NCBI GenBank assembly: GCA_026004195.1
Contig: BPIQ01000001.1
Location: 983,122-1,047,121, forward strand
Length of the DNA: 64,000 bases
From: Candidatus Binatia bacterium
Lineage (GTDB): Bacteria > Desulfobacterota > Binatia > HRBIN30 > BPIQ01
Direction of reading: 5' to 3'
Made by a program: the position numbers and the translations under genes. The notes under the pieces were generated by a model, which had not been told where the DNA came from, searched no databases, and saw nothing but the letters and a program-made list of their open reading frames with translations. This document shows positions 15,981-25,360 of this stretch, one piece after another (within the stretch, counting starts at the first letter, position 1; each line of letters begins with the position of its first letter).

Positions 15981-16598
15981 CTAGGACACGCCTGTGGCGA
16001 GTGTCGCGAAGAAGAACGCGACGGGAACGATGCTCACGCCGGTGCACCAGGCGAAACGAACGAAAGGAACCCCATAGGCTCCCGCGACGGTGCAGACGAG
16101 CTGCGGGCCGTAGGGAACCCAGCGCCCGGCGATGAGAAAGACCGGGTGGTGCGCGGGAAAGCGCCGGAGCCAAGCGGGCGCCCGCTCGAGCCAGCCCCGG
16201 ACGTCCAGGTCCGAGGCGAGCCAGCGGACGAGCCCGTAGTGCAGGAACGCAGCCGCCATCCAGCCGAGCCAGCTCAGCAGGGCCCCGCGCCAGAAGCCGT
16301 AGACGATTCCGTTGGCGAAGGCGATCACCTCGCTCGGAAAGGGGGAAATGGCGACGACCGCGTGCACGGGAATCGTCAGGATGGGGGCGAGGAGTCCCAG
16401 TTCGGACCGAAACGCCTCGAGACGTTCCTGACTTCCGAGAAACTTCACGAAGAGAAAACCGAAGCCGAAAAGCAGGAGAAAAACATGGAGGGCGCGGGAC
16501 CGGACGGCGCGCCGCCAGAGGGGAGGCGTGCATGGAAGGCGAGGAACGCATCGCTGGTCTGGCCTCTTGTGCTTAAGGAGAGAGGAGGGAACGGTCAA
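15981..16598 (-). CDS. VTT/DedA-family membrane protein (TVP38/TMEM64-like)
   Basis: A membrane protein of about 205 residues. It starts with a hydrophobic helix (VFLLLFGFGFLFVKFLG) and carries the VTT-domain core SPFPSEVIAFANGIVYGFWR followed by GALLSWLGWMAAAF. RWVPYGPQL and AGAYGVPFVRFAWCTG follow further on. Family members are thought to be lipid scramblases or undecaprenyl-phosphate/PE flippases. The start is uncertain: the frame stays open upstream to a GTG at 16685 inside a palindromic repeat, so I prefer the TTG at 16598, although it has no good Shine-Dalgarno. It is convergent with the small frame at 15774. Confidence 0.8.
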   Translation of the reverse strand: MTVPSSLLKHKRPDQRCVPRLPCTPPLWRRAVRSRALHVFLLLFGFGFLFVKFLGSQERLEAFRSELGLLAPILTIPVHAVVAISPFPSEVIAFANGIVYGFWRGALLSWLGWMAAAFLHYGLVRWLASDLDVRGWLERAPAWLRRFPAHHPVFLIAGRWVPYGPQLVCTVAGAYGVPFVRFAWCTGVSIVPVAFFFATLATGVS

Positions 16599-16603
16599 GG
16601 CAC

Positions 16604-16797
16604 CAGAGGGACGTACGCCACGCGTCATTGCAGACGCGACGCACACGTTCGTACCCCCGCCCCGTCGGACGTGTCGGAGGGCCACGCTCTGTCGTGGCCG
16701 CGTTCGTCGGAGGGACCCGCTCTGTCGGGTCCGTGTTCATGCGTGACGCGTCCGCCCCCCGGGGACGCGACGGAGCGCGTCCCTCCGGGCGGCCGGG
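16604..16797 (+). repeat. Palindromic BIME-like repeats, compact copy
   Basis: A perfect H3 hairpin (GGCCACG-CTCTGT-CGTGGCC, about 16679-16698) is followed by a changed copy GGACCCG-CTCTGT-CGGGTCC about 30 bp on. There the stem sequence differs but pairing and loop are kept. A perfect H1 (GGACGCGACGGAGCGCGTCC) and CCCTCCG end the block. It lies between the 5' end of the VTT gene and the 3' end of the RND pump gene. Confidence 0.85.
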
Positions 16798-16839
16798 GTT
16801 CGGGAATTCTCGCGGATGCCGGCGAGCGAGGCTCCGCGG

Positions 16840-19800
16840 TCACGAACGGCCGTCGAGACCCGCAGGAACGTCGTCGACGGAAACTCCCGGAGACTCCTCG
16901 GGCGGCACTCGCCGCCACGCCCGCCCGCGTGAAATCCCCTGTCGCCAGGCAACAGGAATGCCACGCAGCCAAGCTCCGAGGTCCTCGAAGAGAGAGTACG
17001 CCACCGGCGTCAGGAGAAGCGTGATCAGGAGGCAGAGCGACTGCCCTCCCACCACCACGATCGCGATGGACCTCGTGGCCTCCGAGCCCGCACCGCGCGA
17101 AAGAGCCGACGGGATCATGGCAGCCACGAGGGAAATCGTCGTCATGAGGATCGGGCGCAGGCGATCCCGGTTGGCTTCGACGATCGCTTGCGTTCGCTCC
17201 ATTCCTCCGCGCCGGAGGGCGAGCGTGTGATCCACCTGGAGAATCGAGTTCTTCTTCACGATTCCGAAGAGCAGGAGAATGCCGAGCCCGCTGAAGAGGT
17301 TGATCGTGTTCCCCGTGGCCCAGAGGGAGAAAATCGCGAACGGCACGGCGAGCGGGAGGGCGAGAAGAATCGTGACGGGGTGGAGAAAGCTCTCGAACTG
17401 CGCGGCCAGAACCATGTACATGAAAACGACGGAAAGGCCGATGGCGATCCGGAACCCCCGCACGGTCTGCTCGTAGAGCTTGCCCCGCCCGCCGACCTCG
17501 ACCGTGTAGGTACTCGGAAGGCCGAGGTTTCCCGCCCGGGAGAGAATGGCGTTCAGGATGTCCCCGAACGCCTCCCCCGGGCCCACGTTCGCGTAGAGCG
17601 TGATTTGCCTCTGACGTGCCTGCCGGTCGATGCGCGCCGGCCCCGTTCCGGCTCGAAAGTCCGTGAACTGATCGAGGCGAACTCGCCCCAGGGTGCGGGA
17701 GGGAACGAGCAGGCCCCGTAGCTCGTCCGCACGGGAACGGTCCTCGGGCTCGAGCCGGACCCGCACGTCGTAAAGGTCCCCGCCTTCCTTGAACTGGGTG
17801 ACGACTTCCCCGGCGAGGAGGGTGCGGAGGGTACGCGCCAGGGTCGCGACGTCCACACCCAGCTCGGACGCCTTGTCCCGGTCGACCGAAAGCTGCATTT
17901 CCGGCCGCCCCGGCAGCTGGCTCGTATCGATGTCCACCACGCCGGGCGTGTCTTCCATGATCGCGCGGAGTCGGGTGGCCGCATCTTCCAGCCGATCCGA
18001 CTCGGGGCCTCTCACGCGGATCTGGATCTCGCTTCCCCCGAAGCCGCTGCCGCTCACCGGTGGAGGATTGTCGACCGCAAGCCGTACCAGCGACTGGAAG
18101 GGCGCGAGGCGCTCCCGCACCTGCTGCATGATTCGCGACTGGTGCGGCCTCGCTCTCCGGTCCTCTCCGAGAACGACGAAAATCTGGGCGGCCGTGACGT
18201 CGTCGCCCTCGGTCCCCCCGACCGTGGTGAGAAGTCCGCGAATTCCCTCGACGGGACGGATCGCCTCTTCCATTTCGCGGAGGACCCGGTCCGCGTAGGC
18301 GAGCGAGGAGCCCTGGGGGAGCCGGATATTCACCTCGAACTCGCCCCGGTCGTCCTCCGGCATGAAGGCGCCCCCTGCCATGCGGGCGAGCGTCGGCGTG
18401 AGCGCGACGAAGCCCAGGGCCAGGCCGACCACGGCCATCCGGTGCCGCAAAGCCCAACCCACGAGTCGCGTGTACGCCCGGTCGATCGGTGCGTAGAAGC
18501 GTGACGCCCGAGAGGAATGTCCCTCTTTCCTCGCACGCAAAAGCCTGGCGCAGAGGACGGGCGTCAGCGTGAAGGCGACCAGGAGCGAGACCATGATGGA
18601 AAAGGCCATCGTGAGCCCGAAACTCCGGAGAAACTGACCCGTGACGCCCGTCACGAACGCCACGGGAACGAACACGACGACGAGCGACAGGGTCGTCGCG
18701 CTCACGGCCAAGCCGACTTCCCTCGTCGCTTCGCTCGCGGCACGTACCGGGTCGAGTTTTTTCTCCTCGATGAAGCGCCAGATGTTCTCCAGAACGACGA
18801 TAGCGTCGTCGATCACGATGCCCACGGCGAGGGTCAGGGCGAGGAGCGTGATCCGGTTGATCGTGAAGCCCGCGAGGTAGAGCGCCGTGAACGTGGCGAC
18901 GATCGACGTCGGGATCGCGACCGCGGCGATGAGCGTGGCCCGCAGGTTCGCCATGAAAAGAAGGACGACGATGCTGGCGAGCACGGCACCGAGGACCATG
19001 TGCCCTTGTACCTCGGCCGTGGCTTCGCGGATGAAGTGCGACCAGTCGCGCGTCACCTCGACGCGCACGTCCGGCGGAAGATCGTCCCGCACGGCACCGA
19101 GCCGCTCGTAAATGGCATCCACGACGGCCACCGTGTTCGCCCCGCTCTGCTTGCGAATCGAAAGCGTGACCGCCGGAACGCCGTTGTACCGCGAGAGGCT
19201 GCGAGGCTCCACGGTTCCGTCGACGACCTTCGCCACGTCCCGCACCCGCACGACGCGCCCCCCGACGTTCGCCACCTGCACGTCGAGAAACTCCTCGACC
19301 CGATCGAAGCGACCGAGCGTCCGGACGGCCGTTTCGCGCGAACCCGTGACGAGTCGACCGCCGGGAATCTCGACGTTCTGCGAGGCGAGAGCCCGGCCCA
19401 CCTCGTCGACGGTGAGGCCGTAAGCGGCGAGCCGGTCGGCATCGACGTAAACCTGCACTTCCCGCTCGCGACCGCCGAGCATTCGGATGGCGCCCACCCC
19501 GAGCACGCCCTCCAGAGGTTCTTTCACTCGCTTTTTGGCGATTTCCGTGAGCTCTCTCAGGCTTCGCGGTCCCGTCACGGTCAGCAGCATGATCGGCGTC
19601 GCGTCCATGTCGAACTTTTCGACGATGGGCGGGTCCGTGCCTTCCGGAAGCTGGTCGAGAATCGTGGCCACCTTGTCGCGAACGTCCTGCGCAGCCGCAT
19701 CGAGCGGCCGCTCGAGGTCGAAAATGACGACGACACGAGAGAAGCCCTCGAGCGTCGTCGAGCGAAGCTCGTCGATGCCGCTGATCGTGTTGACGGCTTC

Positions 19801-20004
19801 TTCGATGGGCTTGGTGACCCGTGTTTCCATCTCCTCCGGGCCGGCACCGACGAGCGTGGTCGTGATCGTGACGGTCGGAATGTCGACCCGCGGGAAGAGA
19901 TCGACGCCGAGACGCGAATACGAGACGAGGCCGAGAACCACGAGGCTCGCGATCAGCATGGTGGCGAAGACCGGCCGGCGCAGACAGAGGTCGGAAAGAA
20001 TCAC
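16840..20004 (-). CDS. RND efflux pump, inner-membrane transporter (AcrB/HAE1 type)
   Basis: A 1054-residue RND permease with two six-helix bundles and two large periplasmic loops. Proton-relay residues are in place: the double Asp of GIVIDDAIVVLENI in TM4 and the Lys of LLLFGIVKKNSIL in TM10. FPRVDIPTVTITTTLVGAGPEEMETRVTKPIE is the usual N-terminal loop. Hydrophobic HAE-type pumps export drugs, dyes and lipids using the proton gradient. The GTG start overlaps the stop of the membrane-fusion gene (GTGA), in the operon tetR-mfp-rnd. No outer-membrane TolC gene is present here, so an unlinked channel must serve. Confidence 0.96.
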   Translation of the reverse strand: MILSDLCLRRPVFATMLIASLVVLGLVSYSRLGVDLFPRVDIPTVTITTTLVGAGPEEMETRVTKPIEEAVNTISGIDELRSTTLEGFSRVVVIFDLERPLDAAAQDVRDKVATILDQLPEGTDPPIVEKFDMDATPIMLLTVTGPRSLRELTEIAKKRVKEPLEGVLGVGAIRMLGGREREVQVYVDADRLAAYGLTVDEVGRALASQNVEIPGGRLVTGSRETAVRTLGRFDRVEEFLDVQVANVGGRVVRVRDVAKVVDGTVEPRSLSRYNGVPAVTLSIRKQSGANTVAVVDAIYERLGAVRDDLPPDVRVEVTRDWSHFIREATAEVQGHMVLGAVLASIVVLLFMANLRATLIAAVAIPTSIVATFTALYLAGFTINRITLLALTLAVGIVIDDAIVVLENIWRFIEEKKLDPVRAASEATREVGLAVSATTLSLVVVFVPVAFVTGVTGQFLRSFGLTMAFSIMVSLLVAFTLTPVLCARLLRARKEGHSSRASRFYAPIDRAYTRLVGWALRHRMAVVGLALGFVALTPTLARMAGGAFMPEDDRGEFEVNIRLPQGSSLAYADRVLREMEEAIRPVEGIRGLLTTVGGTEGDDVTAAQIFVVLGEDRRARPHQSRIMQQVRERLAPFQSLVRLAVDNPPPVSGSGFGGSEIQIRVRGPESDRLEDAATRLRAIMEDTPGVVDIDTSQLPGRPEMQLSVDRDKASELGVDVATLARTLRTLLAGEVVTQFKEGGDLYDVRVRLEPEDRSRADELRGLLVPSRTLGRVRLDQFTDFRAGTGPARIDRQARQRQITLYANVGPGEAFGDILNAILSRAGNLGLPSTYTVEVGGRGKLYEQTVRGFRIAIGLSVVFMYMVLAAQFESFLHPVTILLALPLAVPFAIFSLWATGNTINLFSGLGILLLFGIVKKNSILQVDHTLALRRGGMERTQAIVEANRDRLRPILMTTISLVAAMIPSALSRGAGSEATRSIAIVVVGGQSLCLLITLLLTPVAYSLFEDLGAWLRGIPVAWRQGISRGRAWRRVPPEESPGVSVDDVPAGLDGRS

Positions 20005-21095
20005 GACGGAGTCTCCTCCCCGGCACCCCGGTCGACCACGACAGCCACGCCGTCACGCAGCCGCTCGAGATGCGAAACGGCGACGATCTCCCCGGCCCGA
20101 AGGCCGTTTCGCACCACGATGTCCTCGCCCAGGTCCATCCCCAATTCCACGACCCGCGACTCCACCCGGCTCTGGGGGCCTATCACGAAGACACGCTCGG
20201 TCCCCGCGAGAGAGGAAACGGCGGAGCGCGGAACCACGACGGCGGCGACCACGCCGAACTCGATGGTCGCCCGGGCAAACTGACCCGGCCGCAGTTTGCC
20301 GTCCGAGTTCGGCACGAGTGCCTCGACCGGAAGTGTCCGTGTCCGGGCATCCAGGGACGCGCCCACTCGGGCGATCCGTGCTTCGAACTCCTGTCCCGGG
20401 AAGGCGTCGGTCGCCACCCGAACGGGAAGCCCCGGTCGGATCCTCCCACTCGCACGCTCGGGGACTTCGAGCCTGAGTTCGAGTTCCCGGCTCTGGACGA
20501 GTTCGAGGAGAGGCTGTCCCGGCGTCACGAACGTTCCCACGGACACCCAGCGAGACGAGACCTCTCCGGCGAAAGGCGCCAGAATCCGAGTGTCGGAAAG
20601 GGCCTTCTCGGCGAGTGCGAGCTGGGAGGCCGCCGCCTCCACGTTCGCCTCCGCTACGGCCAATTCCGCGGAGACACGGTCGAACTCTCCGGGCGGGACG
20701 ACTTCTTTTCTCCGAAGTTCTCGCATCCTTTCGTGATCCCGGCGTACCCGTGCAAGCACGGCCCGTGCCTGTTCGAGAGCCGCGCGCGCGGCGTCGCGCC
20801 GGAGCAGGAAGGTTCGGTCGTCGAGCTCCACGAGCACGGCCCCCGCCTCCACGGAATCGCCGAGATCCGCGTGGAGGGCCCGGACCGTTCCTGCGACCTC
20901 GGCCGCCACCGCCACGCGCTCCCGAGCTTCCAGCGTCCCTACCAACTGCAGGACATCGGGTACTTCCGCCGTCCGGGCGCTCGCCACGCGGACGACGACG
21001 TGGCTCTCGGTCGCGTCGCGCGACTCCGCCGACCGGCACGCCGTGGCAAGAGCGGCGGCCGCGAGAAAGAGAAGCACCTGTCGTGACCCTTTCAA
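20001..21095 (-). CDS. RND efflux membrane-fusion lipoprotein (MFP/HlyD-AcrA type)
   Basis: A 364-residue periplasmic adaptor. The N-terminus MKGSRQVLLFLAAAALATAC places a Cys at residue 20 after a hydrophobic stretch, consistent with a lipoprotein signal. It contains the lipoyl/barrel-sandwich half-motifs (VAAEVAGTVRALHADLGD and ILAPFAGEVSSRWVSVG), a coiled-coil hairpin between them, and the beta-barrel and membrane-proximal domains. The TTG start overlaps the TGA of the TetR gene (TTGA), with AGGAAAAGG upstream, so the three genes form one coupled operon. Confidence 0.93.
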   Translation of the reverse strand: MKGSRQVLLFLAAAALATACRSAESRDATESHVVVRVASARTAEVPDVLQLVGTLEARERVAVAAEVAGTVRALHADLGDSVEAGAVLVELDDRTFLLRRDAARAALEQARAVLARVRRDHERMRELRRKEVVPPGEFDRVSAELAVAEANVEAAASQLALAEKALSDTRILAPFAGEVSSRWVSVGTFVTPGQPLLELVQSRELELRLEVPERASGRIRPGLPVRVATDAFPGQEFEARIARVGASLDARTRTLPVEALVPNSDGKLRPGQFARATIEFGVVAAVVVPRSAVSSLAGTERVFVIGPQSRVESRVVELGMDLGEDIVVRNGLRAGEIVAVSHLERLRDGVAVVVDRGAGEETPS

Positions 21096-21802
21096 CGTTT
21101 CCTTTTCCTGCGGCTCGTGGCCTTTTTCCCGGGGGCCGGAAAGAGCCGGAAGACGAGCTCCTCGAGGCGCTCGATTTCCTCCTCGACGCTCGACGTCTTC
21201 GGACGCGTGTGCCGCCGGGTCAGAAAAGCGTGGAGGATCCCGCTCGCCGCGAGAGCCAGCGTCTCCGCGTCTTCCTCGTGCCACGTCCCGTCCTCCATCC
21301 CTGCCCTCACCACCTCGGTGAGGAACCCGAGAAACTCCTGGTGTCGCGCGTACGCCCTCTCGCCCAACCCCGTGCGGATGTGCCAAGGGAATCCCTGCGT
21401 GGCGCCCAGGTAGACACGAAAGGACGCTTCGTGCTCCTCGAAGTAGCGAAAGACCGTCCCCAGGGCGGCTCCGAGCTTTTCTTTCGGGCTTTGCGCGGCT
21501 CGCACTGCCTCTTCCACCCTCCGGAAAAACTCGTCCTGTCGATACTCGACCAGCGCCGCGAAAAGCTCCTCTTTGCTCCCGAACATTTTGTAGAGCGTGG
21601 CGAGCGCCACCTCGGCACGCCCCGCGATCTCCTCGACCGACGCGGCCGCGAATCCCCGCTCCGCGAACACCGTCTCCGCAGCTTCGAGGACCCACTGCTT
21701 GCGGAAGGCGATTTCCCGCTCGCGGCGGGAAAGGCCCTCGTCGGACCCAGGACCCGCCGGCGCACTGGTCAACGTCTTCTGCACGGCAAAATCTCGCTTC
21801 AT
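21092..21802 (-). CDS. TetR-family regulator of the RND operon
   Basis: A 236-residue repressor. Its HTH is SVEEIAGRAEVALATLYKMF (about 55-75), preceded by the usual VLEAAETVFAERGFAA helix, with a C-terminal ligand-binding domain and a basic tail (SRRKRKR). It is the first gene of the efflux operon, so it probably represses its own transcription and that of the pump. A good -10 (TAGAAT) lies 13 bases before the ATG, leaving a very short 5' leader. No clear long dyad was found there. Confidence 0.92.
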   Translation of the reverse strand: MKRDFAVQKTLTSAPAGPGSDEGLSRREREIAFRKQWVLEAAETVFAERGFAAASVEEIAGRAEVALATLYKMFGSKEELFAALVEYRQDEFFRRVEEAVRAAQSPKEKLGAALGTVFRYFEEHEASFRVYLGATQGFPWHIRTGLGERAYARHQEFLGFLTEVVRAGMEDGTWHEEDAETLALAASGILHAFLTRRHTRPKTSSVEEEIERLEELVFRLFPAPGKKATSRRKRKR

Positions 21803-21852
21803 GTGATGAAACCAGATTCTACATGCTCGGCCCCCCGTACGCCAGCCGCCCC

Positions 21853-21881
21853 TTGACGGGGGCGTCTTCCCTTCCTACTTA
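21853..21881 (+). promoter_or_regulatory. Promoter for the 106-residue hypothetical gene
   Basis: TTGACG (21853-21858), a 17-bp spacer and TACTTA (21876-21881). The start codon GTG at 21890 would lie at or within two bases of the transcript start. It is divergent from the TetR gene. Confidence 0.45.
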
Positions 21882-21889
21882 GGGGCGGA

Positions 21890-22210
21890 GTGGCGGCCAC
21901 GAGACTGACCGTGAACGTCGACGGGGCCATGGAAAAGGCCACGGGCGTACGGGTGGAGGCCTGCTCGGCGTTCTACGATCCGGAAGACAACGAGGTTCGG
22001 GTGTTCGCCGAGCTTGCCGCCGAGGGGCAAACCCCGGTGGATCAGTTCCGCGGGTTTCACGCCGCTCTGTACGACGAGGAGGGCACGTTGCTCGGAACCG
22101 ACGCCGACTCCTGGGTCGAGTTCGGGCTCCGCAGGACGGTTCAACTGAACTTCTACGACGTGTGCGGGAGACCGGCGCGGGTCAAGGTGTTTCCCACGGC
22201 GAGCCCCTGA
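21890..22210 (+). CDS. Conserved-looking hypothetical protein, 106 residues
   Basis: A small soluble acidic protein beginning at GTG. Regular beta-strand patterns (EVRVFAELAAEG, FHAALYDEEGTLLGTD, TVQLNFYDVCGRPARVKVF) suggest a single all-beta domain such as an immunoglobulin-like sandwich. No signal peptide or catalytic motif is visible and I do not recognise the family. It has its own promoter and is followed convergently by the CMD-family gene. Confidence 0.65.
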   Translation: MAATRLTVNVDGAMEKATGVRVEACSAFYDPEDNEVRVFAELAAEGQTPVDQFRGFHAALYDEEGTLLGTDADSWVEFGLRRTVQLNFYDVCGRPARVKVFPTASP

Positions 22211-22279
22211 ATCGCCCCGAGCAGCAGGAGCCCTTCGGGAGTCGACCCGAAAGAACGGGCGCCGGTCGAGCCGCGCCCG

Positions 22280-22645
22280 CTATTCTCTCGCGGCCTCCCG
22301 GAAGACCTCCTCCGCCACGCGGGTGGCCATGGCGGCCACGGGCCACCCCCCGTAGTGCGCGAGGTGCAGGATGACTTCGCGGATCTCTTCCTGCGTGACC
22401 CCGACGCGGAGAGCACCCCGAAGGTGAAGTCGCAGCTCCTGCTCCCGCCCGAGAACCACGAGCGCCGCCACGGTTACGAGCGAGCGGTCCCGCAGGGCGA
22501 GGCCGGGGCGACTCCAGACATCCCCGAACAGGTTGCCTATCGTGATGCGTGAAAAGTCGTCCCGGAGCGTTTTCGGGTCGAGCTTCCAGCCCATGAGCTT
22601 TTCGAAGGTAGCCGCCCCTTTCTCGATGCTTTCGTCCGTCGGCAC
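22280..22645 (-). CDS. Carboxymuconolactone decarboxylase (CMD) family protein
   Basis: A 121-residue protein with the CMD/PcaC layout: GNLFGDVWSRPGLALRDRSL, VTVAALVVLGREQELRLHLR and GVTQEEIREVILHLAHYGGW, then PVAAMATRVAEEVF. The CxxC of AhpD-type peroxidases is absent, so this belongs to the decarboxylase-like branch and the substrate is unknown. I chose the GTG at 22645 because AAAGGAGG lies six bases upstream; the open frame runs on further but loses protein character. Confidence 0.82.
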   Translation of the reverse strand: MPTDESIEKGAATFEKLMGWKLDPKTLRDDFSRITIGNLFGDVWSRPGLALRDRSLVTVAALVVLGREQELRLHLRGALRVGVTQEEIREVILHLAHYGGWPVAAMATRVAEEVFREAARE

Positions 22646-22815
22646 GAAGATCCTCCTTTCGCTGCTCGCCCGAAACGAGAGTCCTCCCCCGCCCGCCGGG
22701 ACCCGGATCGAAGCGCCTGACCGGAGCACGTCCAACCAGCGACGTTCTCCCGCCCCCGCCGAGACCCGGAAGCAAGAGCGCGGCGGGGCCGCCGGCGGGC
22801 CCGAACGAGCCAGGC

Positions 22816-23250
22816 CTATCGCTTTCGGGTCCCGGCCTTGCGGATGGCCTTGGCGGCCGTCGCGGCGTCTTTTTCGTTCGCGAAACCGAAGACCGCCGAG
22901 AACTTCCGCCCTACGGTTTCCGCCATCAGAAACGAGACGTTCACCCCGGCATCCGCAATGGCCCGCGCCATCCTGGCACCGAGTCCCGGGCGATCGTCGC
23001 CCTCGACGAGAAGGCACGCAATCGGAGACGCCGCGAGATTCGCGCCCCGGGCGGCCTCCGTGGCCTTTTTTCCCGTGATCGGATAAACCTCGATCGCCGC
23101 TCGACTCGGGTCCCCGGGGAAAGCGTAGCCCATGACCACCCTGAGGTTGGCCCCGGCCTGTGCGAGAGGCTCGAGGACCTCGGCGAGGACGCCGGGGCGG
23201 TTCGACACTTCGGTTCGCCAGAGGGTGATCTTCTTCACGCTCAGTGCCAT
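22816..23250 (-). CDS. ACT-domain protein (two ACT domains)
   Basis: A 144-residue protein made of two ACT domains. The first is TEVSNRPGVLAEVLEPLAQAGANLR. The second is EGDDRPGLGARMARAIADAGVNV followed by SFLMAETV. Free-standing tandem ACT proteins bind amino acids or similar small ligands and act as regulatory subunits or sensors. The start is clear (AAGGAGG before the ATG at 23250). No enzyme partner is adjacent, so the regulated process is unknown. Confidence 0.85.
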   Translation of the reverse strand: MALSVKKITLWRTEVSNRPGVLAEVLEPLAQAGANLRVVMGYAFPGDPSRAAIEVYPITGKKATEAARGANLAASPIACLLVEGDDRPGLGARMARAIADAGVNVSFLMAETVGRKFSAVFGFANEKDAATAAKAIRKAGTRKR

Positions 23251-23397
23251 GGCTCGTCCCTCCTTCGCGCCGTATGCTACAACGAGGCGGGCCTGCGTGT
23301 CACGACTCCCCTTCCGCGGGAAAACACGCTATCGGGAAGCCGACGAAAGTCCTCTCTGCGGTCGGCCCAGGCGGGAACCTTCCACCGGAACCGGACG

Positions 23398-25248
23398 ATG
23401 AAGCCACGACGACGGGGGTGGATGCTCCTCCTACTCGCCTTGCCCGTGGGAGTCCTCTCTGCTCGGGCAAACCCCTCTCCTCCCGAGAGGCGCGTGGAAC
23501 TTCCCCTCCGGTTCGACCCGGATTTCCTCCAGAACCTCCTGCAAAAGCAGATTTTCTCCGGTCCCGACGCCACGGTCGAGCTCGTCGCCGACGACCTCGG
23601 TTGCAACGCCATCGTTCTCTCCGAGCCGGAGGCGGAGTTCCGCCCGCCGCACCTTCGCGTGCTCAGCCGCGCCGAAGCGCGTGTGGGCACGCCCGTCGGA
23701 GACCGCTGCCTTTTGCCCTTGCGGTGGTCCGGGTTCGTCGAAGTTCTCGAAGCGCCCCGCGTCGACCCGGAGAGACCGCTGGTGCGATTCGAGGTCGTCG
23801 ACTCGCAACTTTACGGGCCGGACCGCCGCAAAGCCCTCGTCCGGGACGCCATCTGGAGCCTCGTCAAAGGCTCCGTTCACCCCCACCTTTCGACCTTCCG
23901 GATCGACCTGGGCACACCGCTCGAGGAGCTCCGGTCCGTTCTCCCCCTCTTCCTCGCCCGGCAGGAAGCGCTCGCGCTCGACCGCCTCCTCCGCTCCCTG
24001 CGGCTTACCCGAGTGACCGTCGAAGAGGAGGCCGTGGTCGCCGTTCTGGAGTTCACGGCGGAAACCTTGCCGCCCACGCCCGTGCCCGAACCCACGCTCC
24101 GCCCCGAGGAAATCGAGAGATGGGAGCGTGCGCTCAGGCAGTGGGACGCCTTCCTCACGTTCGTCGTGCTCCACGCGGGGCGGGATACGCAGGTCGCGCG
24201 ACTCCGCCGCGAACTTCTCGCACTGCTCCTGGACTCCCGGCACGAGATCCTCCAAGCTCTCGCTCCTTCCGAGCCCGCCGCCCCGGACCCGGTTCCGAAG
24301 CTCTTCGTGCGCGCCTGGAGCCGGCTCGCACCTCTGCTCCGGGGCATCGCTACCGGGTTGCCCGGAGAGGAGGCGGTCCGGTACCTGAGCTTCGTCGCCG
24401 CTGCCGACGCCCTGGTTGCCCTCCAGGAGATCGGTCCGGAAATCGGCGTGGAAATCTCCGCGGACGGGCTACGGAGAATGGCGCGCATCGTCGCTCCGGC
24501 CGAGGTCGAGGATCCCCTCGAGTACGACACGGAAGTGAATCCGGAACTGCGCGAGGTGTTCGGCTTCGGTCCTCCGCTACCTCCGCCCGAGCCTCCGATA
24601 CCTCCGCCCCAGCCTCCGACCGACGGGAGCTGGCTCGGCCCTTTTTTGCGCCAGGCCTGGGCCGCCGGGCCCGACCGGGATCTCAATTCGTGGGTTCCCT
24701 CGCGGGAGGACCTCGACGCCTATCTGGCCTCCGTGCACGAGGTTCTTCTCGAAGCGCACGATTCGGCGCTCGCGAGAAAGCCCCTCGAAGACACCTTCCG
24801 GCCCCTCTACCGGAACCTCGTTCTCGCCACGGCCTGGCAGGAAAGCTGCTGGCGGCAGTTCGTTCGGGAAGGCAAGGCGATTCGACCCCTTCGGTCTCCG
24901 ATCGGGTCGGTCGGGATCATGCAGGTCAATCATCGGGTCTGGCGTGGCTTTTACGATCCGCGATGGCTCGAACAGGACATGCGGTACAACGCACGTGCGG
25001 GGAGCGAAATCGCCCTCCACTATCTGCGCGACTACGCCATCGCCCGGGGCGAGCACCGCCGCCCCGGGGGACTCGACAACCTGGCGCGCGCCACCTACGC
25101 GGCCTACAACGGGGGGCCCGGCCAGCTCGCCAGGTACCGCATTTCCTCGACGCGGAAGACCCTGAGGAAAATCGACGAGCTGTTCTGGAGCAAGTACCAG
25201 CGGGTGAAAAACGGAGACGAGCTGGCCGTGCGGGAGTGCTTCGGGTGA
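23398..25248 (+). CDS. Secreted lytic murein transglycosylase (SLT domain)
   Basis: A 616-residue exported protein with an N-terminal signal peptide ([16 protein letters not shown]). About 390 residues of unknown helical/beta domains follow, then a proline-rich hinge ([14 protein letters not shown]) and a C-terminal SLT/lysozyme-like domain. The catalytic Glu is in [32 protein letters not shown] and [15 protein letters not shown] are the classic substrate-groove motifs. It should cleave the glycan strands of peptidoglycan in the periplasm. The large N-terminal part is not one I recognise. It has no operon partner. Confidence 0.9.
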   Translation: MKPRRRGWMLLLLALPVGVLSARANPSPPERRVELPLRFDPDFLQNLLQKQIFSGPDATVELVADDLGCNAIVLSEPEAEFRPPHLRVLSRAEARVGTPVGDRCLLPLRWSGFVEVLEAPRVDPERPLVRFEVVDSQLYGPDRRKALVRDAIWSLVKGSVHPHLSTFRIDLGTPLEELRSVLPLFLARQEALALDRLLRSLRLTRVTVEEEAVVAVLEFTAETLPPTPVPEPTLRPEEIERWERALRQWDAFLTFVVLHAGRDTQVARLRRELLALLLDSRHEILQALAPSEPAAPDPVPKLFVRAWSRLAPLLRGIATGLPGEEAVRYLSFVAAADALVALQEIGPEIGVEISADGLRRMARIVAPAEVEDPLEYDTEVNPELREVFGFGPPLPPPEPPIPPPQPPTDGSWLGPFLRQAWAAGPDRDLNSWVPSREDLDAYLASVHEVLLEAHDSALARKPLEDTFRPLYRNLVLATAWQESCWRQFVREGKAIRPLRSPIGSVGIMQVNHRVWRGFYDPRWLEQDMRYNARAGSEIALHYLRDYAIARGEHRRPGGLDNLARATYAAYNGGPGQLARYRISSTRKTLRKIDELFWSKYQRVKNGDELAVRECFG

Positions 25249-25360
25249 TGGATTGCCCGGCAAAGTTCGGCTGTGCAAAAGTGCGAAAGAGGCCGGAGAA
25301 CGAGCTTCCGGGAACGGGGCCGAAAGAGGAGCAAGGCGTCCAGAGAGGAGGAAAGGAGAG

